NCBI GenBank assembly: GCA_036426205.1
Contig: CM071568.1
Location: 49,094,801 to 49,158,800 of the forward strand
From: Ascaphus truei
Lineage: Eukaryota; Chordata; Amphibia; Anura; Ascaphidae
DNA length: 64,000 nucleotides
Direction of reading: 5' to 3'
Both the position numbers and the translations under genes were made by a program. Below the pieces are notes generated by a model. The model was not told the origin of the DNA, did no database searches, and worked only from the letters and a program-made list of their open reading frames with translations. This document shows, piece by piece, positions 11,391 to 22,888 of this stretch. The first letter of the stretch is position 1. Every line of letters begins with the position of its first letter.

Positions 11391-12225
11391 CGGGTTACCC
11401 CAAACACGGTACACACACCAATGGTACCCACCACACTGGTAAACACAAACATGGGACACACACAAACAACGGTACACACACACACTGGTCACACACACAA
11501 CACGGAGTACACACGGGGACACAGAGGGACACACTGGGAAACACTGGGTCCCCCACACACCCACACCGACAACTGGTACCCACAACCACACACACACACA
11601 TTCTGTGTTACAGTCCTTATTGCATCCAAACACTGATCCCACCGTTGTTCTGTGGTTGTCACGGGGACAACCACACACCTATCACACACACACGGGGAAC
11701 AAGCACAGCACACGACACAAATCCAAACACACCTACACACAAGCACACACGACATCACACACCACACACACACACAAAACACACACAAACAAACACACAC
11801 ACACCACACACACCACAATGGTACACACACACAGGCACTGGAGTACACACACACACACACCACACTGGTACACACACACAGACACGGGGACAAAAAAACA
11901 AAAATCACTAAAAAGGGGAAAAAAAAAACAAAAAAACAAAACAAAAAAAGTGGGTACCAAAAACAAACAAAAAAAAAAACAAAACAGGGGACAAAAAAAA
12001 ACAAAAAAAAAAAACAAAAAAAAAAACAAAAAACACAATGTTTACCCACAAAACAAAAACAAAAACAAAATAAAAAAACGGCGGAAAACAAAAAAACACA
12101 CAAAAACAATGGTATAAACAACAAAACACACACAAACACACACACCACTACACCACACACACACACACACACAACACAAACACAAACACACAACCACACA
12201 ACACACGAACAAACACACACTGGTA

Positions 12226-12265
<40 letters not shown>

Positions 12266-12694
12266 AGACACTGGTACACACAACACACACACACACACTG
12301 CGTCAACCACACACACACTGGTACACACACCACACCACACACAAAAACAATGGTACACACAATAAAAAAACAAAAAACAAAAAAAATGGTACACAAAAAA
12401 AAAAAAACAAAAACACACTGAGTTTTACACACAAAGGAACACAAATGGTACACAAACCCACCCACAAACACACAACACACCACACACACACACACAGAAA
12501 CTGGTACACACCACACACACACACACACACTGGTAACAACACAGACACTGGTACACACACACTGGTACACACCACACTGGATACAAACACACACAAAAAT
12601 TGGTACAAACACACACACACCACAAACACATGGAACAAACATGGTACACACACACACACACACAGACAGGTACACCACACACACACAGACACTG

Positions 12695-12739
<45 letters not shown>

Positions 12740-12766
12740 GACATGTTAACACACACACAGACACTG

Positions 12767-12800
<34 letters not shown>

Positions 12801-12900
12801 GTACACACACACACACTGGTACACACACAGACACAGACACTGGTACACACACACACAGGTACACACACAGGTACACACACACACACTGGAGTACAGACAG
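11385..12900 (+). repeat. Degenerate (CA)n array with recurring ctggtacacac words
   Basis: About 1.5 kb of CA repeats is broken at irregular intervals by (a)ctggtac, aatggtac or ggggac, and by a central A-rich block (11890-12120) of acaaaaaa words. I count roughly 25 tggtac words. This is a higher-order microsatellite or minisatellite. The 237-457 residue frames crossing it, of Thr/His or Cys/Val, are spurious. Confidence 0.9.
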
Positions 12901-12934
12901 AGGGAGCCACGAGCAGGCGGCTCCCCGCCTCCCC

Positions 12935-13240
12935 CTGCACCCACCCCCGCGCCCATCTCCCGCACCAAGGGGGGAGGGGGGTAGGAGCGCCGGGACGAAA
13001 GGTACTAACTGCCGCCCCCCCTCCCCCCTCGGGCAGCCACGGGTTCCCGGGGCAGAATGGGGGGCCACCGCGCAGCCACCACTGCCAGCCCCCGCGCCCA
13101 TCTCACGCACCAAGGGGACCAGGGGGGGAAGAGAGCGCCAGGACAGGAGGCAACGGTGGAGGCAAAGGAAGAAAAACCCACCTCCTATCCCCCCGGGCGG
13201 GCAGAGGGGGGGAGACACCGCGCAAGAGCCAGGAGCGGGA
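12935..13240 (+). repeat. GC-rich tandem duplication, unit about 150 bp
   Basis: The words cccccgcgcccatctc-cgcaccaagggg occur at about 12943 and again near 13091, each followed by a gagcgcc-ggac word. This is a partial tandem copy next to the CA array. Confidence 0.6.
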
Positions 13241-13678
13241 AGAGACACACACCACGTGTGCTCTGCCGCAGGAAGCGGAAGCCCCGCCCCCAGGCACACT
13301 GGCCCTGCCCCCCCCGGGCACCCTTCCTTCCTTCCATCCATTCCCACTTGCGGGGCCTTGGTGAAGGATGATGCCGGGGGGCGGGGCTTAATGCCGGGAC
13401 GCAGGGGATTGGCCAACAAGGTAGGAAACTGCCGGGGGGGGGGCATTAAAAAAAAAATACTTACCAGCCGGGCTGCTGCAGTCTCCTCCTCCGCGCCGCC
13501 GCAGACTCGCGCACAGCGCACCGCAGCTTACTCGCGCACCGCTGGCGACAAAAAAAACCAAAACGGGGACACATTGAGGAAAATCCGGGACATTTCCGGT
13601 ACACACAGAAAACCGGTACAGCTCCCGAAAAACCGGGACTGTACCGGCAAAAGGGGGACGGGTGGTCACCCTAGGCCT

Positions 13679-13799
13679 AAGGGAAGTTGCAGAGGCCTCG
13701 CGAGATCCCCTGGCATTTCATTTAAATGCCTTAGGGAAGAGCGCGGGGTCTCTGGAACCGCCGCGCCCTCCCTTAACCCCCCCAGTTTGCGCAACCCTG
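13679..13799 (+). mobile_element. hAT-like element fragment (family of 53934-54244)
   Basis: It shares gaggc-tcgcg-gatcccc-ggcattt, attTaaatg, ccgcgcc and the right end agtttgcgcaaccctg with the copy at 53934-54244. The left half is missing; it begins right after the TA-flanked element ends. Confidence 0.55.
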
Positions 13800-13809
13800 C
13801 TGCAGAGGA

Positions 13810-13930
13810 CAAACCAGCACTCCATAAGTCAACTCGGTATCAAGAAATAAGAAGCTTTATTGTGGCTGGATCGACGTTTCAGTCCAAACACAGACCTTTG
13901 TCAAGATACCACAGTGGTGAAACAAGACCG
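13810..13930 (-). mobile_element. TGACAAAG...GAAACG module with AATAAA
   Basis: On the minus strand TTGACAAAGG is followed 15-20 nt later by CTGAAACGTCGATCC and then CAATAAAGC. The same order occurs at 55345-55470, 61190-61320 (minus) and, more decayed, 55985-56075 (minus). The arrangement resembles the core of a hammerhead ribozyme, but position G8 is A, so it would not be catalytic as read. Confidence 0.45.
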
Positions 13931-14189
13931 TTTATATACCGGCAAACTGGGTAGGCGTGTTGACATCACCAGGCGCAGTCAATACATTAAAAATGGCGTC
14001 TATTAAAGTGATCGACTACATAGAATCATCAGATATACACAGCGGGAGGAGTTACATCTCTGGGTGCGGACGAAGTATATTCGTGAACCACATATCTCAT
14101 ATTCATGTGGGACAAAACAGAGAAATAAATAAGGTTATACAATTAAGTATAATTTTATATAATTTTTATAATAATTGTATAATGTAAAA

Positions 14190-14310
14190 TTCCCATGATG
14201 TGTTATATGTATTATTTGTTATTTATATGATTGTCATGTGTATTACTGCTGTGAAGTGCTATGTACATTAATGGCGCTATATAAATAAAGATATACATAC
14301 ATACAAGTAA
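14190..14310 (+). mobile_element. LINE/SINE 3' tail fragment, L2-like
   Basis: Reads ...gttatttatatgattgtcatg...gtgaagtgctatgtacattaatggcgctatataaataaagatatac(atac)n. This is the reverse complement match of the 3' tail of the LINE at 1991-2110. Only the 3' end is present, as expected from 5' truncation. Confidence 0.75.
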
Positions 14311-14762
14311 ATATATGTAAATCTACAAATAAAGTGAACACAGAAACAATACTATTGTATAAATAAAAATCTTGATATAGAAGCAAGTGTTAATATAAAA
14401 CACTATAAAGCCAGGTACAACTGTGCCAGGCCTCATATATATCTATAGGGGCTGTGCATGTAGTTTGCTGATAGTCCAACATGTATTTTCAACACAAACT
14501 CCAATCTTTGGGCCTGGAGGGGGAAGTAACAACGGGTCGCAGAATCTGATGGGTGATATCAAGATGTAACCAACTCTATTGCAAGGTGTGATGTGCTCTC
14601 ACAGGTGAAATAGCGGGATAGCGCCGCCCCTTCTAACGTGCAGGCTCAAAGTAATGGCTGCTTCTCAAGCTGGCGTGTTGTGTATGTCCCGCTGCAACGA
14701 GCCGCGGGTTGCAATAATGGTTGCATCTGCAATGGGCAAGATTCACAAAAGTTTTATATTGA

Positions 14763-16114
14763 TGTAGCCAGGTCCCCTCTGGCTCCCCGGACCTCCGTTT
14801 CTCTTTTCTTTACCCCCGACCGCGTGAGGGCAGTTGCCGGGGGCTCCCGGCGACATCAGCAACAGGGACGCCGCCATCTTGTGTGTGTTCGCGCATGTAT
14901 AGGAGTTTGCGCACACGCAGTGTAGCCCACGGTGTAGCGGTGCCATGTTAGGGTTGGCATGGGAGTTCGCGCATGCGCAGGGCCATGCGCAGAGGTTGGC
15001 AAAGCTAGCTGCGGCCATTACAGGTGAGCAGGAGCAGCTAGAGCTAGTGGCGGCCATTACAGGGTTGCGCAGGCGCAGCGGAGCAGGTGCACGCGGCCCT
15101 AATGTTAAAAAGCTTGGCCAGGGACTACAGCCCCCAGAATGCACAGAGGCAGACAGTCCACCGGATGCCAGTTAGCCAATAGGGCTTGCAGTTTCTCCTG
15201 CTGGAGAAAGATACATTGTTGTACACAGACCATGCGAGTCAGTTGGTGCTGGCATAAGGTAGGGGGAGATATTGTGTAGGAGCAGTGCTCCTATACTAGG
15301 CCAGGTTACCCCCTAGGCCCCAGATAGGCCCAACTCACCTTTCAGTTTGTGCTGCTGTAGGGAAGGCCCCTTAGGTAGGGACCCTGCCCTTAGCAGAGTG
15401 TATGTTTAGTCAGGGACACAGCTGCATTGCTGCGTGCTCTGACAAGAAGGGTCAGTGTTGCAGTGAATCATTCTCAGCAGAGCAGAGACAGAGACTGTCT
15501 GGGTGGTGAGGTCAGAGGGAGACCATCCACCAGGAGGAGGACGCCGTCGCTGAGGCTTCTGCGCGGGACCCAGACGAGTCCTTTTCCATTGTTCTGCGGT
15601 ACCCGGGTGCAGGAATCATCCAAATCACCAAGCGCACCACCTAACATTTCATCTTAGTGGGCAGCGCTGTTCCACACTTGGGTGGGGGTGCGGGACTATT
15701 GGGGACTACAGAGTACACAGGGTGTATGGGTTAAAGCCCTGCGAGGTGACCGGGTGTTTGTCCCTAATAGTGTTACAGGGTGACACAAAGATTGCTGTTG
15801 ATGTCATATTGTGATGTGATACTGTATGTTTGTGTTCTGTTGCATATATAGTAAACCTGTGTTATATATACTTTGGTGTATGTGGTTTATATATGTGGGT
15901 CCTGTGTTAGGGGTCATTCTACCCTTAGAATCCTACACAGGTGGAGGCGCTGTTTATGTAAGATCGTTCCAGAGGAATCACCCCAGGCTCTCACTGGCGG
16001 AGGTTCAGGCCTCCTGTGAACCTGACAGGTAAAAGCACCACACACCTGGTAACATACATATAGATTCCCCTCACATGCACTCTATCTGTGATTGGGGGGG
16101 AGGGGGGTGTTACA
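14763..16114 (+). mobile_element. Solo LTR, ERV-like family 'TGTAGCC', copy A (1352 bp)
   Basis: It begins TGTAGCCAGGTC and ends GTTACA, with exact 4-bp duplications ttga at 14759-14762 and 16115-16118. An NRF1-like palindrome GCGCATGCGC lies at 14969-14978. A TATA-like gcatatatagtaaacc lies near 15842. The family block cctacacaggtggaggcgctg sits at about 15935, followed by a splice-donor-like gacaggtaaaagc. No internal viral sequence remains, so it arose by LTR-LTR recombination. Confidence 0.85.
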
Positions 16115-16788
16115 TTGAATTAAATTGATATCAGGGGAGAGTGACAATTTTGTTTTTATCAACCTATTCATTAGAAATATACTGCCAGCCAGTGGTGGTG
16201 CAACCGCATAAGCGGGTTATGCAGATGCGTAGGTGGGTCACGGGCATTGCGTGGGCTCGAGCACTGCGGCTCACTGTCCCCCTCTCACTGGCGTAGAGGG
16301 AGAGGAATTAGGACGTTTGCTGCCAGATTGGAGCTTCTTCCTGCTCCCTCCGATCAGCTGATTAAAGACAATGCTCTGATAAATACAGCCCAGCTCCTCT
16401 ACTGTGTGAGTCACTAGTTCCGAGAGTATCGGGGGCAGAGTTCATCTACACGCCGGAATGGAGCAGGTGACAAGGAGGATGGGAGAAGCTCCAACCCACG
16501 ACTGCAACATCACCCCTCCCTGTGCACCGGCGGGACGTGAGAGAATGAGACAGACATACAGCCCCCTATTAATACCCACTCCCCTCGTCATTCTTAACCA
16601 GTACCCCTCCTTCACAATGCACTATCCCCTTTTATGTCATTCTCACTTTTTGGGGGGTGTTGTTTTACTGTTCACCCCTTTGGTGCAGCAGGGGTACCCA
16701 ATGCATTTCTTGGTAGCCTTCCTGGCATCAAAGGGTTAAATACCATTGCTACCATAGTGTAACGTTTAGTTTATGACATTACCACATG

Positions 16789-17068
16789 CAGAGGTGGATT
16801 TCCCGCAAGGCTGGCTAGGCTATAGCATAGCATTAGCAATTTTTTGTGTGTGTGTTGAGAGGGGGTCTTACCTTCTCTGGAGTGGCCCACCTCCTCCAGC
16901 GTCGTGTTGTCATGGCGGCCGGATGTCAAATGGCGCCGCAACGCCATGACAACGCAGCATCACATGGCGCCATGATGTCATGACATCATGACATGGCCAC
17001 GGTGCAATAGGAGGGCCCCCACCGCTGGCAACGTGTCTTTGAGCAGCAAAAGGTGAAATCCGCCACTG
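16789..17068. mobile_element. hAT-type MITE, 280 bp
   Basis: Ends CAGAGGTGGATTTCCC and (reverse complement of right end) CAGTGGCGGATTTCACC are inverted repeats. The flanks accacatg (16781-16788) and actacatg (17069-17076) form an 8-bp duplication with one mismatch, typical of hAT. The interior has nested palindromes such as atgtcatgacatcatgacat. It has no coding capacity. Confidence 0.8.
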
Positions 17069-17107
17069 ACTACATGGTAGAAAAGATTTCTATTTGCATA
17101 TGGTACT

Positions 17108-17250
17108 TAGATTGTAAGCTTTTCAGGCAAGTTCTCCCTTTGCCTTATGTTGTCATTTACCTGTTTGTTATTGATTTACCTTGTAATTTTGTGAAGCGCT
17201 GCGCACATTGTTGGCGTTACGTAATTAAAATTCTACATACATACACATGG
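17108..17250 (+). mobile_element. LINE 3' tail fragment, L2-like
   Basis: Reads gattgtaagcttttcaggca...gtgaagcgctgcgcacattgttggcgttacgtaattaaaattctacatacatac. This is the same module (taagctc-tcagggcagg ... agcgct ... cgttatataaat) as at 51890-52035. Confidence 0.7.
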
Positions 17251-17469
17251 GTTTTTGGTATTAATGGAGGAAATTGCGATATTGTTTCAAACACAGGCAG
17301 GCAAATAAGCTCAATGTTTCGTGGTTATCATGCACATATGATTCTTACTGAACAGCGTGTTCACTGGGCGAAAATATTTAAAATGCCAAATATTATCGAC
17401 TATTTATCGACCTTTAGTGAATCCCAGCCAAAGAGTGAACATGAGCAGGTAGTTTATGAATAGAAAAGA

Positions 17470-19590
17470 TATACAGTAAGGCTACATGGAGAGTGTCACA
17501 GTGCGGACTGGTGAGCTCCAGAGGTAACGTGTGCCTGGAGAATTCTTGAAGGCGGGAGTGGAAGGCCAATTTCAATACATATAAGGGTCCTTATTTTTTT
17601 TAAATATCTGACATTAGTTCTGAGAGCTGATCAATTAACCAATGTTGTAGAAACATGGCAATTCATAACATTGGGTACTCTCCAAAAGGAGAAGCCGCTG
17701 TATTCCTAGCCGAGAAATCGCCAATAACGGAAATACTATTTGTGTTGTGCAAACCTGGCACCTTTCGTTAACGTGCTTTCCCTGGTCGCCTTACATCAAT
17801 ACGTAAAGGGCAAACAATTCTGTACCAGAAAATTCAATTATGAAGTTGATCTTTTTTTTTTTCCCAAACAGGAATTTTCACACGACTTGTTATGGACTCA
17901 AACATTGATAATGACGTTCCTTCTGCTGCTACCACAATGTTCCAAGTTCCATTAGAAGGTATGTATATTCTGAGCTGTGGGACTTAGCACAATGTCCCAG
18001 GGCATGCACCAAGGAGTGATTTAGCAACGTGCCTTGAACTCAGCAGCAGCCACTTGTCAGAGCACGTCTATAAGAGAGTTTGTAGTGCAAGAAAACAAAA
18101 AGGGAATTTCGGAAAGATGAGGAAATGAAAGCTACCACATTACTGGAAGGCTTAGCCAGGACACGTTTACACGAGGCAGTAACATATATTGGCAATAAAG
18201 TACGAGTCTGCTCAGACAAATTTTTTCTGTGATGGTTTTGGTGATTTAAACAAGCCTTTTATGCCAATGTTGGCCAATGTTTTCGATGGTGTGTGCTGGC
18301 AATTAGGGGGTAGCTCTTTGTAGTCCGAAGCAGCCGTTCAAGCTGCTGAAACTTCACGTAGACTTTAAAGGGTCAATTTGGCCTATGTGGAATAAGGCCC
18401 TTATATCAGTCATATGCTGCAGTACAATGCATTCTGAACCTAGTCTCCTCACTGAGGTGGTTTCAGAAAATTCCTCTCTCCCCAATATCCAGTCTCTTCC
18501 ATTTCCCTCACTTAACCTCTCTTTGGACAAAATTCACTGAAGGTCGATATAGCTGCATTCAAAATTGGCGTGGTTAAAAACATTGGACTGCAGCACTACT
18601 GTTTTACAATCACCGCCGTATACACTAAGGATTATTTATTAATAAATGGGTTGTGATATGCACAATGCGTGAACATTGCTTTAACTCTGCGGTTAAGAAC
18701 GCTAGCGATACAAGTATGCGATAACTCCGAGATCGGCGTTAATCAGCGCTACCGATGTAATTGTGGAGGGGCTAGGGGATGTTACATGGTTCTGCCATGG
18801 GGTTTTGTAATAGGATTTCTTACAAAACACTATAGCAGAAAATGATTTAACCCCTTTCATCCCTGAAGCTACCAATACATTGCAAAGGAATAAATTCAGG
18901 CACCAAAGGGGTTCATATAAAACAAACACTGTACCAATAAAACACACAGCGCTGGCGGTAGGGGGACAATTTGTGGCTCCGGGGGCCTGGAGGCCGAAGT
19001 TGAAAGTTCAGCCCGGCTGAAAGTCGGGCCCAAGTTCTGAGTCGAGCCAACGGGGGCTCTGTGTGCTGCTGGACTTTCGCTCTCTTTCTCTGCAGGGCCC
19101 TCTCTTGCCAACTCTCGCCCCCCCCCTGTCACTCCCCTCCCCCCTCGCCACCCCCATCCCCCCACACACACAGGTGCATGTGGCCAACCCGCTGCTTCCA
19201 ACCTATGATAATAAAACAGATGACCAAGCAAGGAATGCTCCTTTATGGCTTTAGGGGTAATTCTATGTAGTTAGAAACAGAAGTTCGGACATTTTATTTG
19301 GCCGAAAATGGCCTAAAAAGCCATTTCCAAATATTTACTGTAGGATAAGGCACTATATTATTTATTGGGATATGCAGGATGGTCCCGGCATTCAGAAGCA
19401 CCTCCACTTAACCTTTTGAGTGTCGGAGTGATCTGGGTGCCACGGCCCCTCTACCACAGTGCAGTCACGTGACCACAGGGCCATTATGTTAAAAAAAAAA
19501 ATGGTAGAGGAGGGGTCCACCTCAACTTCACTACTGGGCGGAATGCAAGATGCAATCTAAGCCAAAGAGTTAAAACAGCAGTCTGCACGC
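17470..19590. other. Intergenic stretch with no supported gene
   Basis: I see no exon, RNA gene or element with definable ends. Short phrases (aaagggtcaatttggcctatgtggaataaggcc near 18370 and ggccgaaaatggcct near 19300) resemble text near 23210-23310 and are probably old dispersed repeats. A GC-rich patch at 18950-19190 has no credible reading frame. Confidence 0.5.
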
Positions 19591-19591
19591 A

Positions 19592-19705
19592 TTTGTGAGT
19601 GCTCATTTGTATGTCATCTCCCAGAATCCCTAGCTGCAGTGGAAGCATTGTATGCTAGGAGTTTATAGTGAAAAGCAGGGCTGCAGATATGTCTCAGACG
19701 TGAAT
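19592..19705 (+). mobile_element. Short palindromic-ended repeat 'gtgctcatttgcatgtc', copy 1
   Basis: It shares gtgctcattt-atgtcat-tcccagaatccc-gctgcagtggaagc-ttgtatgct with copies at 33119-33230, 44976-45093 and 47858-47980 (minus). The ends are loosely inverted (gtgctcatt... / ...aatgtgctcac). It looks like a MITE; the superfamily is not determined. Confidence 0.6.
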
Positions 19706-19863
19706 GTGCTCACAAGGTATATGTTTTTTTTTGCATATTTGTTTTATTATAACTTTAAAAGATCTCCTATTGCCCTTTTTGATGTTTTTTTAAAAAATTT
19801 TTGATGATGCTTCGTTCAGGACGAAGGAGATGAACAAAACAATCATTTGTAACAATAAAAAAA

Positions 19864-20651
19864 TGTAAGGTCCGGGGGAACACCTCTCTCTAAGGGGGTG
19901 CCCCCGCTCCGGCTCTGCCTCCTCGCCGCCGCCGCGGGCGGGATCTTCCTTCTCCTCCGCTTCCCGCGGCTACTGAACGCGAGCATGCGCGCACGGCCGA
20001 GGACCTTTACGTCCTCCCTCAGGAGCAATTCCCGCCCCCAGCTCAGGCCGCGCGCGTCTCTCCCGGGTGGCGCACACACCTGATGCGCGTGCACCGCCCA
20101 CAAGCTTCACATCTAGCGCAGCTGTGGCAATATCCTTCCCACCAATCCCTATCTTCCCTGGGGCCGCTTCCCTCGTCACTCCCCCTCTTCCTATTGGTCC
20201 CTCCTCCTATTTATACCTTGCTCAGCCATTCCTTCTTTGGCTGAGCATAGCTTTGTATGACCTGTGTTACCCACGGTCGTGCCTGCCTCAGTTCCTGTCT
20301 CTTTGTCTTCTCTAGTGATCCCTTGTGTACCGTACCGGCTTGGCTGTGGACCCGCTCTGGACTTCGACCCTTGGCTTGCACCCTGACCTCCTGGACTCCC
20401 CGAACCCCTTTACCTCGGCTTGCAGATTGCGACCTACCTCCCGGCTCTGGCCCCCAGGCTCTCGGTACCAACTATCTTCTGGAACCTCCCTTCTCGTCTG
20501 GCGAGTATCTTACTCTATCTTATACTCCCAGACGGTTCCAGACGCCTATTTTCCACTTTCCAGGCGTGTCCCCGTAGCTGTGGGTGCAGTTGTTACCCAT
20601 CTCACCTCAGTTTCGGGGTCCCTCCTTGTCCGTGGTGAGCACAGCGTAACA
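19864..20651 (+). mobile_element. Solo Ty3/Gypsy LTR, copy 2 (788 bp)
   Basis: It starts TGTAAGGTCC and ends GTAACA, flanked by aaaaa on both sides, compatible with a 5-bp duplication although the site is a poly-A run. The 3' 400 bp matches the LTR at 277-1288 in layout and words (gctgagcatagcttt, ctggactc, cacctcagt-tcggggtcc). A TATA-like tatttataccttgc lies at 20208. No interior remains. Confidence 0.75.
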
Positions 20652-20741
20652 AAAAAGCAGTGTTTGTAAAGGAGCAGTTCCTCCGACTCTGGTTTTCTTT
20701 GCCCCTCCCTCTCCCCTTCCTTTTTTATTTTTAACATGTAT

Positions 20742-20990
20742 AGGAAGCAGGAATTCTCCGGAGTTGAACCGCATTCATTTCAGCTCCAGGAACCTCCTGC
20801 TTCCCGAGATACACACCTCCGTAGGTGCTGCTGGTACATCATGATTCTGAAATATCCCGCAGCACACCTGCCAATAGGAAGACTCATTGTTGACCCAGTC
20901 GGGAATGCTACCAGGGGCACCTTCAAATGAATCGTGAAATGCACAGGGTCCCCGGAACTGAAATGAACGTGGTTCAGCTCCAAAGACCCT
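20742..20990 (+). mobile_element. Dispersed repeat 'ggaagcagg...cctgcttcc', copy 1
   Basis: The words gaagcagg, agttgaaccgcattcatttcagctcc, aggaacctcctgcttcccgagatac and ccaataggaag recur in the same order at 31540-31765. The internal inverted halves suggest a foldback or MITE-like repeat. It has no coding capacity. Confidence 0.55.
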
Positions 20991-21043
20991 AAGCAAACTC
21001 ACATCTTTAAATCTTCCACGTTACACGGCATCAACATTACAAG

Positions 21044-22536
21044 TGTAACCAGGTTCCCTCTGGCCCCCCGGTCCTTCTGCTTTTCCCCCCTTACCTCTGG
21101 TGCAGGGAGGTTGGTGTCGGGCGAGCGTGTCGCCGAGACCCACAGTGAATGCCGCTGCAGGGCGCCGCCATGATGGGGAGGCTTGCACATGCACAGTGCA
21201 GTCCCGCATGCGTGGAAGGGTACGAACAGCCCGGAGGCCATTGCAGAGCTAGCGTATGCGCAGGACCAGTGGCTGCGGCGGCCATTGCAGGCAGAGAGCT
21301 CCGCCGGGTAACTACAGCCCCCACAATGCCTAGGGGCAAGAGACCATGTGGCAGGCATCACCCAATATGGCTGCAGAGATTCCCTGCTCACAGAATTGTT
21401 ACATTTCACGCGCTGCAAGCCACGCCAGTCGGAGCTGGGACAAGGAAGGGGTAGGTTGTGTGTGCAGGGGTCTGTGGCTCCTGCACTTCCAGAAACCCCC
21501 ATTAGGCCCCAGCTAAGCCCCGACTCCCCTCAGCTTGTGTTTGCTGCAGTGACAGGCCCATAGATAGGGACACTGCCCTGTAGTGAGGGACACAGACAGG
21601 ACACGGCAGTCTCCTGTTCACAGGTGATCTGGGACCAGACACTTGCAACAAAGAAACACTGCATACGGTGGTACAATCCATGTGGGACCCACCCACCGTA
21701 GAGGCGGAGGCTACGCCAACATCGCTGGGATCAGTGGATCTGCTTCACCTTCTGGCCATACCCCGGAGCAGGAGCACCTGGGCAGGTACTCCAACTGCAC
21801 CAACTTTACACACATTAGTGGGGCAGCGCTGTTTCACACTTTGGGTGGGTTATCTCTGTGGACACCAGTGTGGTTGGGTGCCCCAGGGACACCGCAGTAC
21901 TTTGGGGTGACCACTACAGGGGTGTGGACACGGTGTTGGGAACACGGTGAGGGGTTACGGCCGTGCGAGGCCTGGTGAGTAGCTGTAACCATTAGTTATC
22001 GCTATATACTGCTGCGGCCAAGTTTATTCGAGCATTTGCCCGTTCTTGGCCGCAGCAGTAGCCTGGCGCGCGCCCGAGAGTGACGGGCGCGCGCCGAAGC
22101 AGCGGAAGAGCGCCCTCCGATCGGGGCGCTCTCCCTACCGCTGCCGGGTCCGCCGGGTACCCCGGAACCCCCTGCCGCTGTCCCGCTCCCGAAGACGCGT
22201 GACCGCGCGTCTATGACGTGCGGCACGCCGAGGGGCGGCCACTAGCAAGCCGGGAAATCTCCCGGCTTGCGGTACCGGCCACACTTTAATAAAGTGTGTC
22301 GGTAGTGTAGTAAACTTGTTCTGCATGACCCAGTGTGTACTCTTTATTATGTGTCCTGTAACAGGGTTATTCTACATATAGAATCCCGTACAGGTGGAGG
22401 CGCCACCGAGCACCGATCCAGGTGCGCCCCAGGTTCTCAGCAGCGGAGGCTCAGGACTCTTGTGAGCCACAGGTATTGCACCACACTTACGCTGTAGCTA
22501 CACATCTCCCAAGGGGGTGAGGGAAAGGGTGCTACA
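21044..22536 (+). mobile_element. Solo LTR, ERV-like family 'TGTAGCC', copy B (1493 bp)
   Basis: It begins TGTAACCAGG and ends GCTACA, with perfect 4-bp duplications caag at 21040-21043 and 22537-22540. AATAAA lies at 22288. The family block cgtacaggtggaggcgccacc follows at about 22385, then a cacaggtattgc donor-like site and the ctcccaagggggtgagggaaa word shared with copy E. The promoter-proximal half is very GC-rich (cgcgcgcccgagag). Confidence 0.85.
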
Positions 22537-22634
22537 CAAGCGTGGAGATGTCATGCAAATGTTTGTTAAATATGCTTTCTTCTATTACCTCTGTCTCCCA
22601 ACATACAACTTAGTAAACTGTCTGCACTTTCCCG

Positions 22635-22888
22635 GAGGCATTTAAATTAGATGCCGGGGATTGCGCTAGGCCTCTGTAACTTTACTTACCGTAACTTTCC
22701 AGCGACACGTCGCCATGGCAACCCGGTATTTAATGACGCCGCTGGTCACGCGACATCGTGTTGCCATGGCAACGTGACGTCACATAACCCCGCGGTGTCA
22801 TTTGACGCTGGAGCCGAGCTGGGGGGGGCACTCGAGCAGGTGTGAGAGCAGGCAGGAGGGCGCAGGGAGAAGAGTTTGCGCACCCCTG
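22635..22888 (-). mobile_element. hAT-like element (family of 53934-54244), reverse copy
   Basis: The reverse complement matches 53934-54244 in ggcattTaaat, gccggggat, aggcctctgt and gtcgccatggcaac. The right end gagtttgcgcacccctg is a clear hAT-style CAGGGGTG terminus; the other end is truncated or eroded. Confidence 0.6.

Larger units (their letters stand above)
9887..13671. mobile_element. TA-flanked element (GGGTGACCA ends) enclosing a low-complexity tract
   Basis: GGGTGACCA at 9887 and TGGTCACCC ending at 13671 form short inverted ends with TA on each side. Both ends adjoin ccgggac words, the usual neighbours of this non-autonomous vertebrate repeat. The element is normally a few hundred bases, so the 3.5 kb between the ends is a massive expansion or a later insertion. 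No coding sequence is credible inside. The TA target points to the Tc/mariner superfamily, but that is inference. Confidence 0.5.

Noticed and set aside
10887..11678. 263-codon minus-strand Ser/Leu/Pro-rich frame
   Set aside because: Composition follows the GA-rich tract; no domain or conserved motif.
11489..13521. Very long frames (309, 457 and 237 codons) across the CA-rich tract
   Set aside because: They consist almost only of Cys/Val or Thr/His dipeptides produced by (CA)n/(TG)n, with open frames on both strands at the same place.
17053..17463. 136-codon plus-strand frame
   Set aside because: Starts in a hAT MITE and runs through a LINE 3' tail; no independent support.
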